A stretch of 64,000 nt of DNA from positions 82,501 to 146,500 of the forward strand of contig NZ_CP061095.1 in the NCBI RefSeq assembly GCF_017654485.1, written 5' to 3'. Below, piece by piece: positions 9,665 through 17,966 of the stretch. Each line of letters starts with the position of its first letter. The stretch's first letter is position 1. The translations under genes were made by a program, and so were the position numbers. A model generated the notes under the pieces. The model had not been told where the DNA came from, made no database searches, and was given only the letters and a program-made list of their open reading frames with translations. This DNA is from Roseomonas marmotae (GTDB lineage: Bacteria > Pseudomonadota > Alphaproteobacteria > Acetobacterales > Acetobacteraceae).

Positions 9665-12150
9665 ACGTGCTTGCCCGTCATCGTGCGCTGACTGCGGTCT
9701 GGGGCTCCCCGCGCGGTTGGCGTGGCACTGTCATTTCGGTGAACCATTCCGACATCGGCAAGCGCTTCATTCTGGCTTCCTTCGCCTTCTTCGCGATCGG
9801 CGGGGTTCTCGCGATGCTGATTCGCGCGCAGCTGGCGACGCCAGGCAGCGCCTTCGTGGGGCCGGATATCTACAACCAGCTCTTCACGATGCATGGCAGC
9901 ATCATGATGTTTCTCTTCGCTATTCCGATGTTCGAGGGATTGGCGCTTTATATGCTGCCGAAGATGCTGGGCAGTCGCGACATGGCCTTCCCGCGCCTTT
10001 CTGCCTATGGCTGGTGGTGTTATCTCTTCGGTGGCACCATCCTGATCGTGGCGCTGGTGCTGGGGGTCGCGCCGGATAGTGGCTGGTTCATGTACACGCC
10101 GCTCTCGTCCAAGACCTATACGCCGGGCATCAATGCCGATGTCTGGCTGCTTGGCATCACCTTCGTTGAAATCTCGGCGGTCACCGCGGCGGTCGAGATT
10201 ACCGTCTCGATCCTGAAGCTGCGTGCGCCGGGCATGCGGCTCGACCGGATGCCGCTCCTCGCCTGGTACCTGCTCATCACCGCTCTGATGATGATCGTGG
10301 GCTTTCCGCCGCTGATCCTGGGCTCGATTCTGCTGGAGCTGGAACGCGCCTTCGGCTGGCCCTTCTTCGATCCGGAGCGCGGCGGCAGTCCTCTGCTCTG
10401 GCAGCACCTTTTCTGGCTGTTCGGCCATCCTGAGGTCTACATCATCTTTCTTCCGGCCGCAGGCGTGGTTTCCACGGTGCTGCCGGCGATGGCCCGTACC
10501 CGTATCCTTGGCTATGGCTGGATCGTCGCAGCGCTGCTGGCGCTTGCATTTCTGAGCTTCGGGCTCTGGGTGCACCACATGTTCACGACCGGCATCCCGC
10601 ACATGGCGCTCGGCTTCTTCTCCGCAGCCTCGGCCCTCGTGGCGATACCAACTGCGCTGCAGATCTTCGCCTGGCTGGGCACGTTGTGGAAGGGAAAGCC
10701 TGAGCTGAAGCTTCCCATGCTCTACCTGATGGGATTCTTCCTGGTCTTTGTCATCGGCGGGCTGACAGGTGTGATGCTGGCGATGGTACCGTTCGACTGG
10801 CAGGCGCATGACACACACTTCGTGGTGGCGCATCTGCACTACGTCCTGGTCGGCGGCTTCATCTTTCCAATGCTGGCCGGTGCCTATTACTGGCTGCCCC
10901 ACTTCACCGGCCGTGTCCGCGTGCCTCTTTTGGGCGAGGCGGCGTTCTGGCTTATCCTCATTGGCTTCAATCTCACCTTCTTCCTGATGCATCTGACCGG
11001 GCTGCTGGGCATGCCGCGGCGGATCTACACCTATCCGGCCGATATAGGCTGGACCTGGCTGAACCTGCTCTCCTCCGTCGGCAGCTTCATCATGGCCTTC
11101 GGTTTCGCGATGTTCGCGGTCGACGTTGCGCTGCAGATCTTCCTGACGCGTCGTAGCCGTCGCAATCCCTGGGGCGCCCATACGCTGGAATGGGCCATGA
11201 TCATTCCCGCCCCCGCCTATAACTTCGCCAGCCAGCCGCATGTGGAGAATGACGAGCCACTGACCGATCCGGGGCTCCCGCTGCGGCTTGCACGTGGGGA
11301 AGGCTATCTGTCCGAGATCCGGAATGGCTGGCGGGAGACGATGGCCGTCGATATCACGACGGGGGCGGCAGACCATGTTGTCGTGCTGCCTGGCAACACC
11401 CGTCTCCCCATCCTGACCGCGCTGGCAACCGGATGCTTCTTCCTCGCGCTGCTCTTCGGCTTCTATTGGGCCGCACTGCTGCCCGTCGTCGTCGTCGTTG
11501 CGCTGACATGGCGATGGGCCTGGACGCTGGGCTGGCGGGAGGAGATCGGCCCTGTGACGATCCGGGCCGGCGAGACAGCCCTGACCCACCGGGAGACATC
11601 CGGCGCACCCGGATGGTGGGGGGCCGTCTTTCTGCTGGTGGCTGACGGCACGCTGTTCGGCTCACTCCTGTTCGGTTACGCTTTTCTCTGGGTCGTGGCG
11701 CCCAACTGGCCGCCGCCCGTGCTGATCGAAGGCAGCCTGCCGCTGGGCTTCGCTGGTGGTTTGGCGGCAGTGGCAGGCATTGTACTGACGCGCCGGGCAG
11801 CATCGGCCAGCATGGCGGGAGCCGGGGCATCCGCCTGCTGGTCAGCCCGCCTTGCCATGGGTGCCCAGGCCATCGTCATCGTTACCCTGGTATGGCTGGG
11901 CATCGCCGAGCTTCCCGCACCTGACAGCCACGCCTATGCCGCCGTCTGCTGGGCGCTCATCGCCTATGCTGTGATCCACGCCGTGATCGCGCTGCTCTGT
12001 GCAGCCTTCATCCGGGCGCGCATCGCCTCGGGCCATATCCGGAAGGGCCGCGTGCTGGAGCCCTCTGTGGCACAACTATTCAACGATTATGCGGGAGCCA
12101 TGACACTGATCGTCCTGGCATGTGTCTTGGCGCCGGTGGTGCTGTCATGA
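9661..12150 (+). CDS. ctaD: Cytochrome c oxidase, fused subunits I and III
   Basis: This 829-aa inner-membrane protein reduces O2 to water and pumps protons. Residues 1 to about 570 are subunit I: heme His in MHG (about 78), the CuB His and cross-linked Tyr in GHPEVYI (H256, Y260), the CuB pair VHHM (305-306), and HDTHFVVAHLHYV with the heme a3 and heme a His. From about 580 onward further helices with WWGAVFLLVADGTLFGSLLF and LLCAAFIRARI correspond to subunit III. Such I-III fusions are known from caa3/ba-type oxidases. It overlaps coxB by 4 bases and the next small gene by 4 bases. Confidence 0.93.
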   Translation: MNVLARHRALTAVWGSPRGWRGTVISVNHSDIGKRFILASFAFFAIGGVLAMLIRAQLATPGSAFVGPDIYNQLFTMHGSIMMFLFAIPMFEGLALYMLPKMLGSRDMAFPRLSAYGWWCYLFGGTILIVALVLGVAPDSGWFMYTPLSSKTYTPGINADVWLLGITFVEISAVTAAVEITVSILKLRAPGMRLDRMPLLAWYLLITALMMIVGFPPLILGSILLELERAFGWPFFDPERGGSPLLWQHLFWLFGHPEVYIIFLPAAGVVSTVLPAMARTRILGYGWIVAALLALAFLSFGLWVHHMFTTGIPHMALGFFSAASALVAIPTALQIFAWLGTLWKGKPELKLPMLYLMGFFLVFVIGGLTGVMLAMVPFDWQAHDTHFVVAHLHYVLVGGFIFPMLAGAYYWLPHFTGRVRVPLLGEAAFWLILIGFNLTFFLMHLTGLLGMPRRIYTYPADIGWTWLNLLSSVGSFIMAFGFAMFAVDVALQIFLTRRSRRNPWGAHTLEWAMIIPAPAYNFASQPHVENDEPLTDPGLPLRLARGEGYLSEIRNGWRETMAVDITTGAADHVVVLPGNTRLPILTALATGCFFLALLFGFYWAALLPVVVVVALTWRWAWTLGWREEIGPVTIRAGETALTHRETSGAPGWWGAVFLLVADGTLFGSLLFGYAFLWVVAPNWPPPVLIEGSLPLGFAGGLAAVAGIVLTRRAASASMAGAGASACWSARLAMGAQAIVIVTLVWLGIAELPAPDSHAYAAVCWALIAYAVIHAVIALLCAAFIRARIASGHIRKGRVLEPSVAQLFNDYAGAMTLIVLACVLAPVVLS

Positions 12151-12458
12151 TGCTATTGGCTCGCGCAGGCACGGGATTGCTGTTCTGGATCTTCGGCTTC
12201 TCTGCCCTTTATGGCCTGCATGGAATTGGCTGTGCTTATGGGTGGCACGGAATAGAGCTGGCTGGAGGAACGCTGTTCCGCTGGGTCATGGTCTCCAGTT
12301 GGCTGTTGCTCTGCGGAGGAGGTCTTGTGCTTATCTGGTTCGCGCAGGCAGCACCGGCAGGGTTTGAGAGGCGTCTGAGAATCACCTCCGCTCTGGTCGG
12401 CTGTGGCGCGACCCTCATCACGGGAATACCGGTAGCCGTCACTTCTGCCTGCGTCTGA
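12147..12458 (+). CDS. Small membrane protein at the end of the oxidase operon
   Basis: This 103-aa protein has about three hydrophobic segments (AGTGLLFWIFGFSALYGLHG, FRWVMVSSWLLLCGGGLVLI, ALVGCGATLITGIPVAVTSA). The start ATG overlaps the oxidase stop (ATGA), so it is probably translated with it. I do not recognise a named family. The position suggests a role in the oxidase, such as a small subunit or assembly aid, which is inference. An IS3 remnant begins 35 bases downstream, so the operon may once have been longer. Confidence 0.65.
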   Translation: MMLLARAGTGLLFWIFGFSALYGLHGIGCAYGWHGIELAGGTLFRWVMVSSWLLLCGGGLVLIWFAQAAPAGFERRLRITSALVGCGATLITGIPVAVTSACV

Positions 12459-12493
12459 CGTGTGAGGTCTGTTATTATGACGACACGTCGACC

Positions 12494-13231
12494 TGCACCG
12501 CCCCCGGTTCCCCGGAGGCTCCTATTCTTGAGAGGATGGAGCCATGACGAAGAAGACCTCGAACCGGCATTCGCCGGAGGTTCGGCAGCGTGCGGTAAGG
12601 ATGATACTGGAGCATGGAGGCGACCACGCTTCGCAGTGGGCGGCGATCTGCTCGATTGTGGCCGAGATCGGCTGCACGATGGAGACGCTGGGCGGCTGGG
12701 TGAGGCAGGCTGAGCGCGACCGAGGCTTGCTGACGGGGCCGACCAGCGCTGAGGGAGAACGGATCAAAGCTCTGAAACGCGAGGCCCGCGAGTTGCGCAG
12801 GCCAATTAAACCCTGCGCAAGGCGTCGCTATATTTCGCGGTTGCGGAGCTCGACCGCCGCCCGAAGCTGCGATCGCCTTCATCGACGATCATCGCGAGGT
12901 CTACGGCGCCCGCCAAGTCTGGCGGCAACTCGGCTGCGAGGGCGTCGCGGTGGCCCGCTGCACGGTGGAGCGGCTGATGCGCGCCACGGGTCTACAGGGT
13001 GTGGTGCGCGGCAAGGGGATGAGGACCACCGTCTCAAGCCCGGCTACGCCATGTCCGGCGGATATGGTAGATCGGCAGTTCCTGGCGTCGGCGCCGGACG
13101 TGCTGCGGTTGTCAGATTCCACCTACCTCGCGACGTGGCAAGGGGTCATCTACGTCACCATTGCCCGCCGCATCGTCGACTGGCGCGGACGGCCTATGCA
13201 GGCTTTATCCTCTACGCACTGGAGCGGGTGA
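12494..13231 (+). pseudogene. IS3-family element remnant (OrfA and OrfB, broken)
   Basis: A left end begins near TGCACCGCCCCCGGTTCCCC. OrfA starts at 12544 (MTKKTSNRHSPEVRQRAVRM, then AAICSIVAEIGCTMETLGGW) and holds its frame to about LKREARELRR. The next conserved stretch (TLRKASLYFAVAELDRR) is in another frame after a stop. OrfB continues as EVYGARQVWRQLGCEG, ARCTVERLMRATGLQGVVRG and LSDSTYLATWQGVIYVT. It has lost several residues before ARRIVDWR and all of the C-terminal catalytic part. The right end is missing where an IS481 element begins. Confidence 0.85.
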
Positions 13232-13260
13232 CCTGAGCCCTGAAGTTCCTCCGGGCAGAA

Positions 13261-14253
13261 CTACCTGTCTGGTTGTGAGACATCCTTGGCATTCTCGGCG
13301 ATGATGCGGGCCTTGGCGATGTCTTGCGGCCCGGCCTGCCCGGCAGGCTTGGTGCCGCGCGGCTTTCGTCGCGCGGCAAGGCGCTCGGCGACAACCTGGT
13401 TTGGTGTCCGGCCCTGCAGGACGCGCTGTCGCCGGGCGTTATAGGCGGCGTTGAACCCGCGCAGCATCTGCTCGAGGTCGCGATGGGAAGAGATCGTGAT
13501 GCCCAGCACTTCGCTCTCGATACAGCCGTTGAAGTGTTCCACCATGCCGTTGGTCTGCGGCGTATAGGGACCGGTGTGACGATACTCGGCACCCAGCTTG
13601 GCACAGGCCTTCTCGAAGGTCGGCGAGAAGCAACCGCCATTGTCGGTCAGCACATGGGTGATGCGGAATGGAAAGGCAGCCGCCGCCTCGCGCAGAAAGG
13701 AGACCGCGCTGTTCGTCGTCATGTCGTCCTTCACGGCCAGATGGACGGAGCACGAGAAGCGGTCGATGGCCACAAAGAGGTAGCGCTTGCGGCGCTGAAA
13801 ATCGGCCGTTTGCAGCATGGGCAGCTGCTTGATATCAATATGAATGAAGCCGAAATCGTAGTCCTGGAACTTCTCCGCACCTCTGGCGGGACGCTCCGAG
13901 GCTACGGGACGACGCCGGTTCAGCCCCTCGGCCTTGAGGATGCGCCAGATGCTGTCGCGGTTGAGGTGCGGCAGGAAGTGCCGGACGACGAAGGTCGGGT
14001 CGTCGAGGGCGAAGTTGGTCCTCTCGCGCAGCAGGCAGACCACCGCGCGCTCCCCTGCGGTCGCCTTCCAGGGCAAGCTATGGGGGCGGGCGGAGCGGTC
14101 CAGGCAGTCGGCGGGCCCGCGCTGGCGCCACTTGCGGATGGTCTCGGTGCTGACGCCGTAGCGCTGGGTCAGCAGGCCGGAAGGCTCCGAGGAGCGGGCG
14201 ATCTCGGCGCGGACGGCCGGAGTGGTGCGGGCATTCGCGTGGATCTGGTGCAT
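13261..14253 (-). CDS. IS481-family transposase
   Basis: This 330-aa transposase is full length for the family. The N-terminal helix-turn-helix is TQRYGVSTETIRKWRQRG. The rve-type DDE core shows HIDIKQLPML (first Asp), VLTDNGGCFS (second Asp) and QTNGMVEHFNGCIESE (Glu). It ends with LRGFNAAYNARRQRVLQGRT. The frame is unbroken, so it may be active. A diverged C-terminal remnant of a relative lies at 6571-6786. Confidence 0.92.
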   Translation of the reverse strand: MHQIHANARTTPAVRAEIARSSEPSGLLTQRYGVSTETIRKWRQRGPADCLDRSARPHSLPWKATAGERAVVCLLRERTNFALDDPTFVVRHFLPHLNRDSIWRILKAEGLNRRRPVASERPARGAEKFQDYDFGFIHIDIKQLPMLQTADFQRRKRYLFVAIDRFSCSVHLAVKDDMTTNSAVSFLREAAAAFPFRITHVLTDNGGCFSPTFEKACAKLGAEYRHTGPYTPQTNGMVEHFNGCIESEVLGITISSHRDLEQMLRGFNAAYNARRQRVLQGRTPNQVVAERLAARRKPRGTKPAGQAGPQDIAKARIIAENAKDVSQPDR

Positions 14254-14275
14254 AACTCACCTCCGCCCCAGGACA
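13261..14275 (-). mobile_element. IS481-family element
   Basis: This is an element of about 1 kb with one transposase gene. A probable left end reads TGTCTGGTTGTGAGAC from 13266; the other end, read inward from 14275, begins TGTCCTGGGGCGGAGG. The match is loose and the stop codon lies just outside the left TGTC, so the limits are approximate. It truncates an IS3 remnant on its left and is followed by an IS5-type fragment on its right. Confidence 0.75.
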
Positions 14276-14389
14276 GCGCGTGGCAGGCACTCAAAGCGAT
14301 GGCGATAATCTAGGCAGGAAACCCATACAACTTATTGGCGCTGCTGGTGTTTTATCTCCTGAACGGGTTTGAACGGCTCAGGAGGCTGA

Positions 14390-14519
14390 GATGGCGCGGT
14401 TGTTCTGGCTGTCGGATGAGGCTTGGGCTGCCATTGAGCCACACCTGCCGCGCGGCAGGCCAGGCAAGCCCCGCGTGGATGACCGGCGGGCGATCAGCGG
14501 CATACTGCACGTGCTCAAG
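14390..14519 (+). pseudogene. IS5-family transposase N-terminal fragment, cut by IS66
   Basis: The first 43 codons of an IS5-type transposase (MARLFWLSDEAWAAIEPHLP, then RGRPGKPRVDDRRAISGILH) run directly into the left end of IS66 copy 2 at 14520. The rest of this transposase is not found on the other side of the IS66, where an Hsp20 gene ends instead. This is a different IS5 subgroup from the remnant at 5500-6538. Confidence 0.85.
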
Positions 14520-14526
14520 GTAAGCG

Positions 14527-16125
14527 TCATCCCGTCCACGCAGGTGATGCGGTAAGCCTGAAGTTCCACGGCAGGAGTTTGTCGATGCGGCTGATGGTGT
14601 GGCCGCGGGCGAGGCGGTCGAGCACGGCGGCGATGTAGGCTTCTGGGTCCAAGCCGTTCAGCTTTGCGGTTTCGGCGACGGTGTAGATGATGGCGGCGCG
14701 ATCGCCGCCTGCGTCTGATCCGAGGAGCAGAAAATTCTTCCTCGTCAAAGCGAGGCCGCGCAGCAGCCGCTCGGCGAGATTGTTGTCGATCGAGAGCCTG
14801 CCATCCTCGAGATAGCGCGCGAGTGCCTCCCACCGGTTCAGCACGTATTGCATCGCCTTGCCCAGCGTCGATTTGCCGGACAACCGGCGACGCTGGGTCA
14901 GCATCCAGTCGTGCAGGTCGTCGAGCAGCGGCTTGCCGCGGGCCTGGCGCTCGGCACGGCGCTGATCGGCAGGTTTGCCGTTGACCTCGGCCTCGATGGC
15001 GTAGAGGGCGGCAATACGCTGCAGGGCCTCCTCGGCGATCGGTGACTTCGTGGCCTCGAACACCTCGAACAGCTTGCGCCTGGCATGCGCCCAGCAGGCG
15101 ACATGGGTGACCTGCGGCGGCTGGTTGCCGCGCGGTTGGGTCAGCGCGTCGTAGCCGGTGTAGCCATCGGCATGCAGCCAGCCCGCGAAGTTCTGGAGGT
15201 GCCCGCGTGGTCGCTCTCCCTTGCGGTCGGGCGAGTAGCGGTAGAACGCCGCGGGCGGCCCATGGCCGTTCCAAGGCCTCGGGTCGATGGCATAGACCCA
15301 GAACCGCCCCTGCCGCGTCCGGCCTCGCCCTGGCGCCAGCACGGCGATCGGGGTGTCGTCGGTCCAGATGAGGCCGTGCCGCAGCGCATAGGTGCCGATC
15401 GCCTCGGCCAGGCGGCTGAGCCACCAGGCACCGCGGCCGACCCAGTCGGCCAGGGTCTGCCGCTCGATCTCCACGCCCTCGCGCGCCAGGATGGCCGAGA
15501 GGCGGTAGAGCGGCAGGCCGTCGCGGTACTTCGAGACCAGCACATGCGCGAGCAGGCCGGGGCCCGGCCGCCCCCTCTCGATCGGCAGGTCGGGGGCAGG
15601 CGCCTGCAGGACGGCCTCGCAGGCCCGGCAGGCATAGCGGGGCCGGACGTGGCGGATGACCTTCAGCCGGGCCGGGATCTTCTCCAAGATCTCGGTGACG
15701 TCCTCGCCCAGCTTCGTCAGGCGCTTCGGGTCCGTGCAGCCGCAGCGGCAGGCGAATACCGGCTCCTGCAGGATCGTCTCCCGTGGCAGATGCTCCGGCA
15801 GCGGCTTGCGGAGCGCCGGGCGCCGCGGGTTGCCAGGCTGTCCCTTCGTCCTGGCCTTCTCCGCCGCGGCGGTAGCCTGCGCCTGGTCCTCCTCGGCATC
15901 GCCGATCAGCATTTCGAGCTGACCGATCTCGGTGGCCAGCTTCTCCGACGACTTGCCGTAGCGGTCCCGCCGCAGGGTGGCGAGCTGGACCTTTAGCTTT
16001 TCGATCTCAAAGATCGCGCTGCGCAACTCGGCATCGCGCTCGGCCAGCACCGCGTCGCGTTCCGCCAGCAGCGCGCGGAGCGCTGCGATCTCGGCGTCAG
16101 GCGTGTCGAGCGACGCGGCGTGCAC
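14527..16125 (-). CDS. IS66-family DDE transposase TnpC
   Basis: This 532-aa transposase has an N-terminal coiled coil (AERDAELRSAIFEIEKLKVQ), a zinc-binding region (FACRCGCTDPKR, YACRACEAV), the catalytic core ([40 protein letters not shown]) and the C-terminal DNNLAERLLRGLALTRKNFL with SDAGGDRAAI. The stop is 7 bases from the IS end, as is usual in IS66 elements. The frame is intact. Confidence 0.92.
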   Translation of the reverse strand: MHAASLDTPDAEIAALRALLAERDAVLAERDAELRSAIFEIEKLKVQLATLRRDRYGKSSEKLATEIGQLEMLIGDAEEDQAQATAAAEKARTKGQPGNPRRPALRKPLPEHLPRETILQEPVFACRCGCTDPKRLTKLGEDVTEILEKIPARLKVIRHVRPRYACRACEAVLQAPAPDLPIERGRPGPGLLAHVLVSKYRDGLPLYRLSAILAREGVEIERQTLADWVGRGAWWLSRLAEAIGTYALRHGLIWTDDTPIAVLAPGRGRTRQGRFWVYAIDPRPWNGHGPPAAFYRYSPDRKGERPRGHLQNFAGWLHADGYTGYDALTQPRGNQPPQVTHVACWAHARRKLFEVFEATKSPIAEEALQRIAALYAIEAEVNGKPADQRRAERQARGKPLLDDLHDWMLTQRRRLSGKSTLGKAMQYVLNRWEALARYLEDGRLSIDNNLAERLLRGLALTRKNFLLLGSDAGGDRAAIIYTVAETAKLNGLDPEAYIAAVLDRLARGHTISRIDKLLPWNFRLTASPAWTG

Positions 16126-16170
16126 GCCATGATTCTACGCAACGCAATGGCCGCTGCAATGGCAGACCGA

Positions 16171-16518
16171 CTACACCGTGGCCTGCGGCCGCGCAGTCCA
16201 GGCGGGCATGCGCCAATCAATGCCCTCCACCAGCATCGAGAGCTGCGCCGCGGGCAGCGAGACAACGCCGCCCTGCGTCTGAGGCCAGACGAACCGGCCC
16301 TTTTCCAGCCGCTTGGCGATGAGGATCAGGCCCTGTCCGTCCCAGACCAAAATCTTGAGCAGATCACCACGGCGGCCACGAAAGCAGAACATCGCGCCGC
16401 TATAGGGATCCTGCGCCAGCATCGTCTGCACCTGCGCGGCCAGACCGTCAAAACCCTTGCGCATATCTGTCGTGCCGCAGGCCAGGAACACCCGCGTACC
16501 CGGCGGCGGGCCCAGCAT
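16171..16518 (-). CDS. IS66 accessory protein TnpB
   Basis: This 115-aa protein carries the TnpB signature: VFLACGTTDMRKGFDGLA, AMFCFRGRRGDLLKILVWDG and LIAKRLEKGRFVWP. The start at 16518 is chosen because it touches the tnpA stop (shared ATGA-type junction) and gives the usual length; a longer upstream reading overlaps tnpA. Confidence 0.92.
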   Translation of the reverse strand: MLGPPPGTRVFLACGTTDMRKGFDGLAAQVQTMLAQDPYSGAMFCFRGRRGDLLKILVWDGQGLILIAKRLEKGRFVWPQTQGGVVSLPAAQLSMLVEGIDWRMPAWTARPQATV

Positions 16519-16982
16519 CAGCGCACACCCATCCCAGCCAGCACGACGCGCAGTGTCGCTGCGTCGGCGCATCCGGTGATGCGGATGCTGGCGCCAGAGG
16601 GCAGCGTGATCTCGATCACGCCAGGCGCTGCGCCGCTGCCAGGCGACTGGGCCGGGCCAGACGGCGGGAGCTGCGGCGCCTCCGGTACGACCTCCACCGG
16701 CATGAAGCCCGCCATCGCCGTGGCCAGCATCTGCTTGCGCCAGGTATAGAGCTGACCCGTGCTGACGCCGTGCCGCTCCGCCACCACCTGGACAATCGCA
16801 CCAGGCTCCAGCGTCTCCCGGACAATCCGAAGCCGTTCCTCCGTCGACCAGATCCGGCGCCGGACCTCCCGTACCCGAACCTCGACGCGGCGGCCCGCGC
16901 GAACTCCGGAGCCGCTCCTGCTACCGTCGTAAGAGGAGTTTGCGAGTAGTGCCGTCGTCGTGCTGTCCGTCATGCCAACCAA
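16518..16982 (-). CDS. IS66 accessory protein TnpA
   Basis: This 154-aa protein has the helix-turn-helix RRRIWSTEERLRIVRETLEP followed by VAERHGVSTGQLYTWRKQML and the conserved end ASIRITGCADAATLRVVL. It is the first gene of the element. The N-terminal 30 residues are low in conservation and the start could be a few codons further in (second Met at residue 4). Confidence 0.88.
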   Translation of the reverse strand: MVGMTDSTTTALLANSSYDGSRSGSGVRAGRRVEVRVREVRRRIWSTEERLRIVRETLEPGAIVQVVAERHGVSTGQLYTWRKQMLATAMAGFMPVEVVPEAPQLPPSGPAQSPGSGAAPGVIEITLPSGASIRITGCADAATLRVVLAGMGVR

Positions 16983-17028
16983 TTCGGCGGACCAGCACCA
17001 TCAACTCAAGGCCAGGCTCGGCTGACGC

Positions 17029-17475
17029 TTACTGCTTCACGCTCCGCGGCAGCTCGAAGACACGGCGGAAGGTGCCGAAGCGGCACTCGGACAAGGAGTA
17101 GTTCGTTGCCTTCTCCTCATGCTGCTCCTTCTTCTCACCCTTGATGACGAGCATCTTGCCGGACAGGCTCAGTTCCACATCCTCCGGCCCCAGGCCAGGC
17201 AGCTCAGCGATGATGCGGAATTCCTCGTCGCTTTCGACGACATCCACCGCGGGTTCGACAGCCGTGAACTGCATGTCGGAACGACAGGGCGCTGCCATCT
17301 CACCCCGGCGCAACAAGCCACCGTCGAAGCCACGCCGGAGGTTATCGAGAACGCGATCAACCTCTCCCCGCAGATCCACCTGCGGCTGCCAGAACCGCTC
17401 CGACGCCACAGAGAAAGGCAACACGGGTCGAGGCTGTTGTGAAGCCTTCAGAGCTGCGATTTTGATATCGTTCAT
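17029..17475 (-). pseudogene. Hsp20 small heat-shock protein, C-terminus cut by IS66
   Basis: The start at 17475 is supported by GGAGG seven bases upstream. The alpha-crystallin domain begins near EPAVDVVESDEEFRIIAELP and runs through EDVELSLSGKMLVIKGEKK and FGTFRRVFELPRSV. There the gene enters IS66 copy 2: the codon after AAG uses the first G of the IS, and the TAA of its terminal GTAAGC is the stop. The last beta strands and the C-terminal I-x-I/V tail needed for oligomer assembly (about 35-40 residues) are lost. Whether the 148-aa product is stable is unknown. Confidence 0.88.
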
Positions 17476-17688
17476 AGTCATTCCTCCAGGTCCTGCATAA
17501 TGCGGCGAACCGCATCGCTTCCCTGGCACAAGGATTCATTATCGCTGTGCCTGCTGCCCTGACCTGCATCAGGTTCCGATACCGCCTGCCCGCAGGCTGC
17601 CGATTTCGCCACCTCTTCTACCGAGGTGTAATCGATTGCTTTCGGAGGCCGCGGATGATCATGCTCCACAGCCAGCCCGCCTTTTGCT

Positions 17689-17872
17689 CTAAACTTGCCG
17701 CCAGACGGAAATGAGGTCGGATTCCCCGACAACCTCGAACAGCTTGTCGCTGGATTCGATAATCGGGACAGCCGAAAGTGCTGTGGCCGGACAGCAAACG
17801 GGCAAGCGTGCTGGTCGACGTATCCGAAAGAACGGCGACCACGCTGCATGTCATTATATCGCTTGCACCCAT
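17689..17872 (-). pseudogene. CBS-domain protein remnant, frameshifted
   Basis: From 17872 the frame reads GASDIMTCSVVAVLSDTSTS and TLARLLSGHS, the start of a CBS domain. Near 17775 the match continues in another frame as LSAVPIIESSDKLFEVVGES and DLISVW, then meets a stop at 17689. A CBS pair needs a second half, which is absent. CBS proteins of this kind sense adenine nucleotides and often sit with hsp20 and universal stress genes, as here. A single-base frameshift plus loss of the 3' half makes a pseudogene likely. Confidence 0.65.
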
Positions 17873-17966
17873 TCAATCACCAGGAGAGAGGCGCGCCAGC
17901 GCACCACGTCATGATCTATACCAGGCGCCTCTAGCGCGTGACCGCCACGCGCGACGGCGCAAACTT

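Larger units (their letters stand above)
14520..17032 (-). mobile_element. IS66-family element, copy 2
   Basis: This is a 2,513-bp element with tnpA-tnpB-tnpC on the minus strand. The inverted repeats begin GTAAGCGTCATCCCGTCC (14520) and, from the other end at 17032, GTAAGCGTCAGCCGAGCC. The flanking 8-mers are TGCTCAAG and TGCTTCAC, which agree at 5 of 8 positions and so are not a clean target duplication. It is a different IS66 from copy 1, since the three proteins differ widely in sequence. Its insertion removed the end of hsp20. Confidence 0.9.

Noticed and set aside
9457..11589. Minus-strand open frame of 710 codons opposite coxA
   Set aside because: The product is a low-complexity string rich in Arg, Gln, His and Glu, the shadow of a membrane protein gene on the plus strand. 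No domain is seen.
13324..14313. Plus-strand open frame of 329 codons opposite the IS481 transposase
   Set aside because: It is antisense to a complete DDE transposase.
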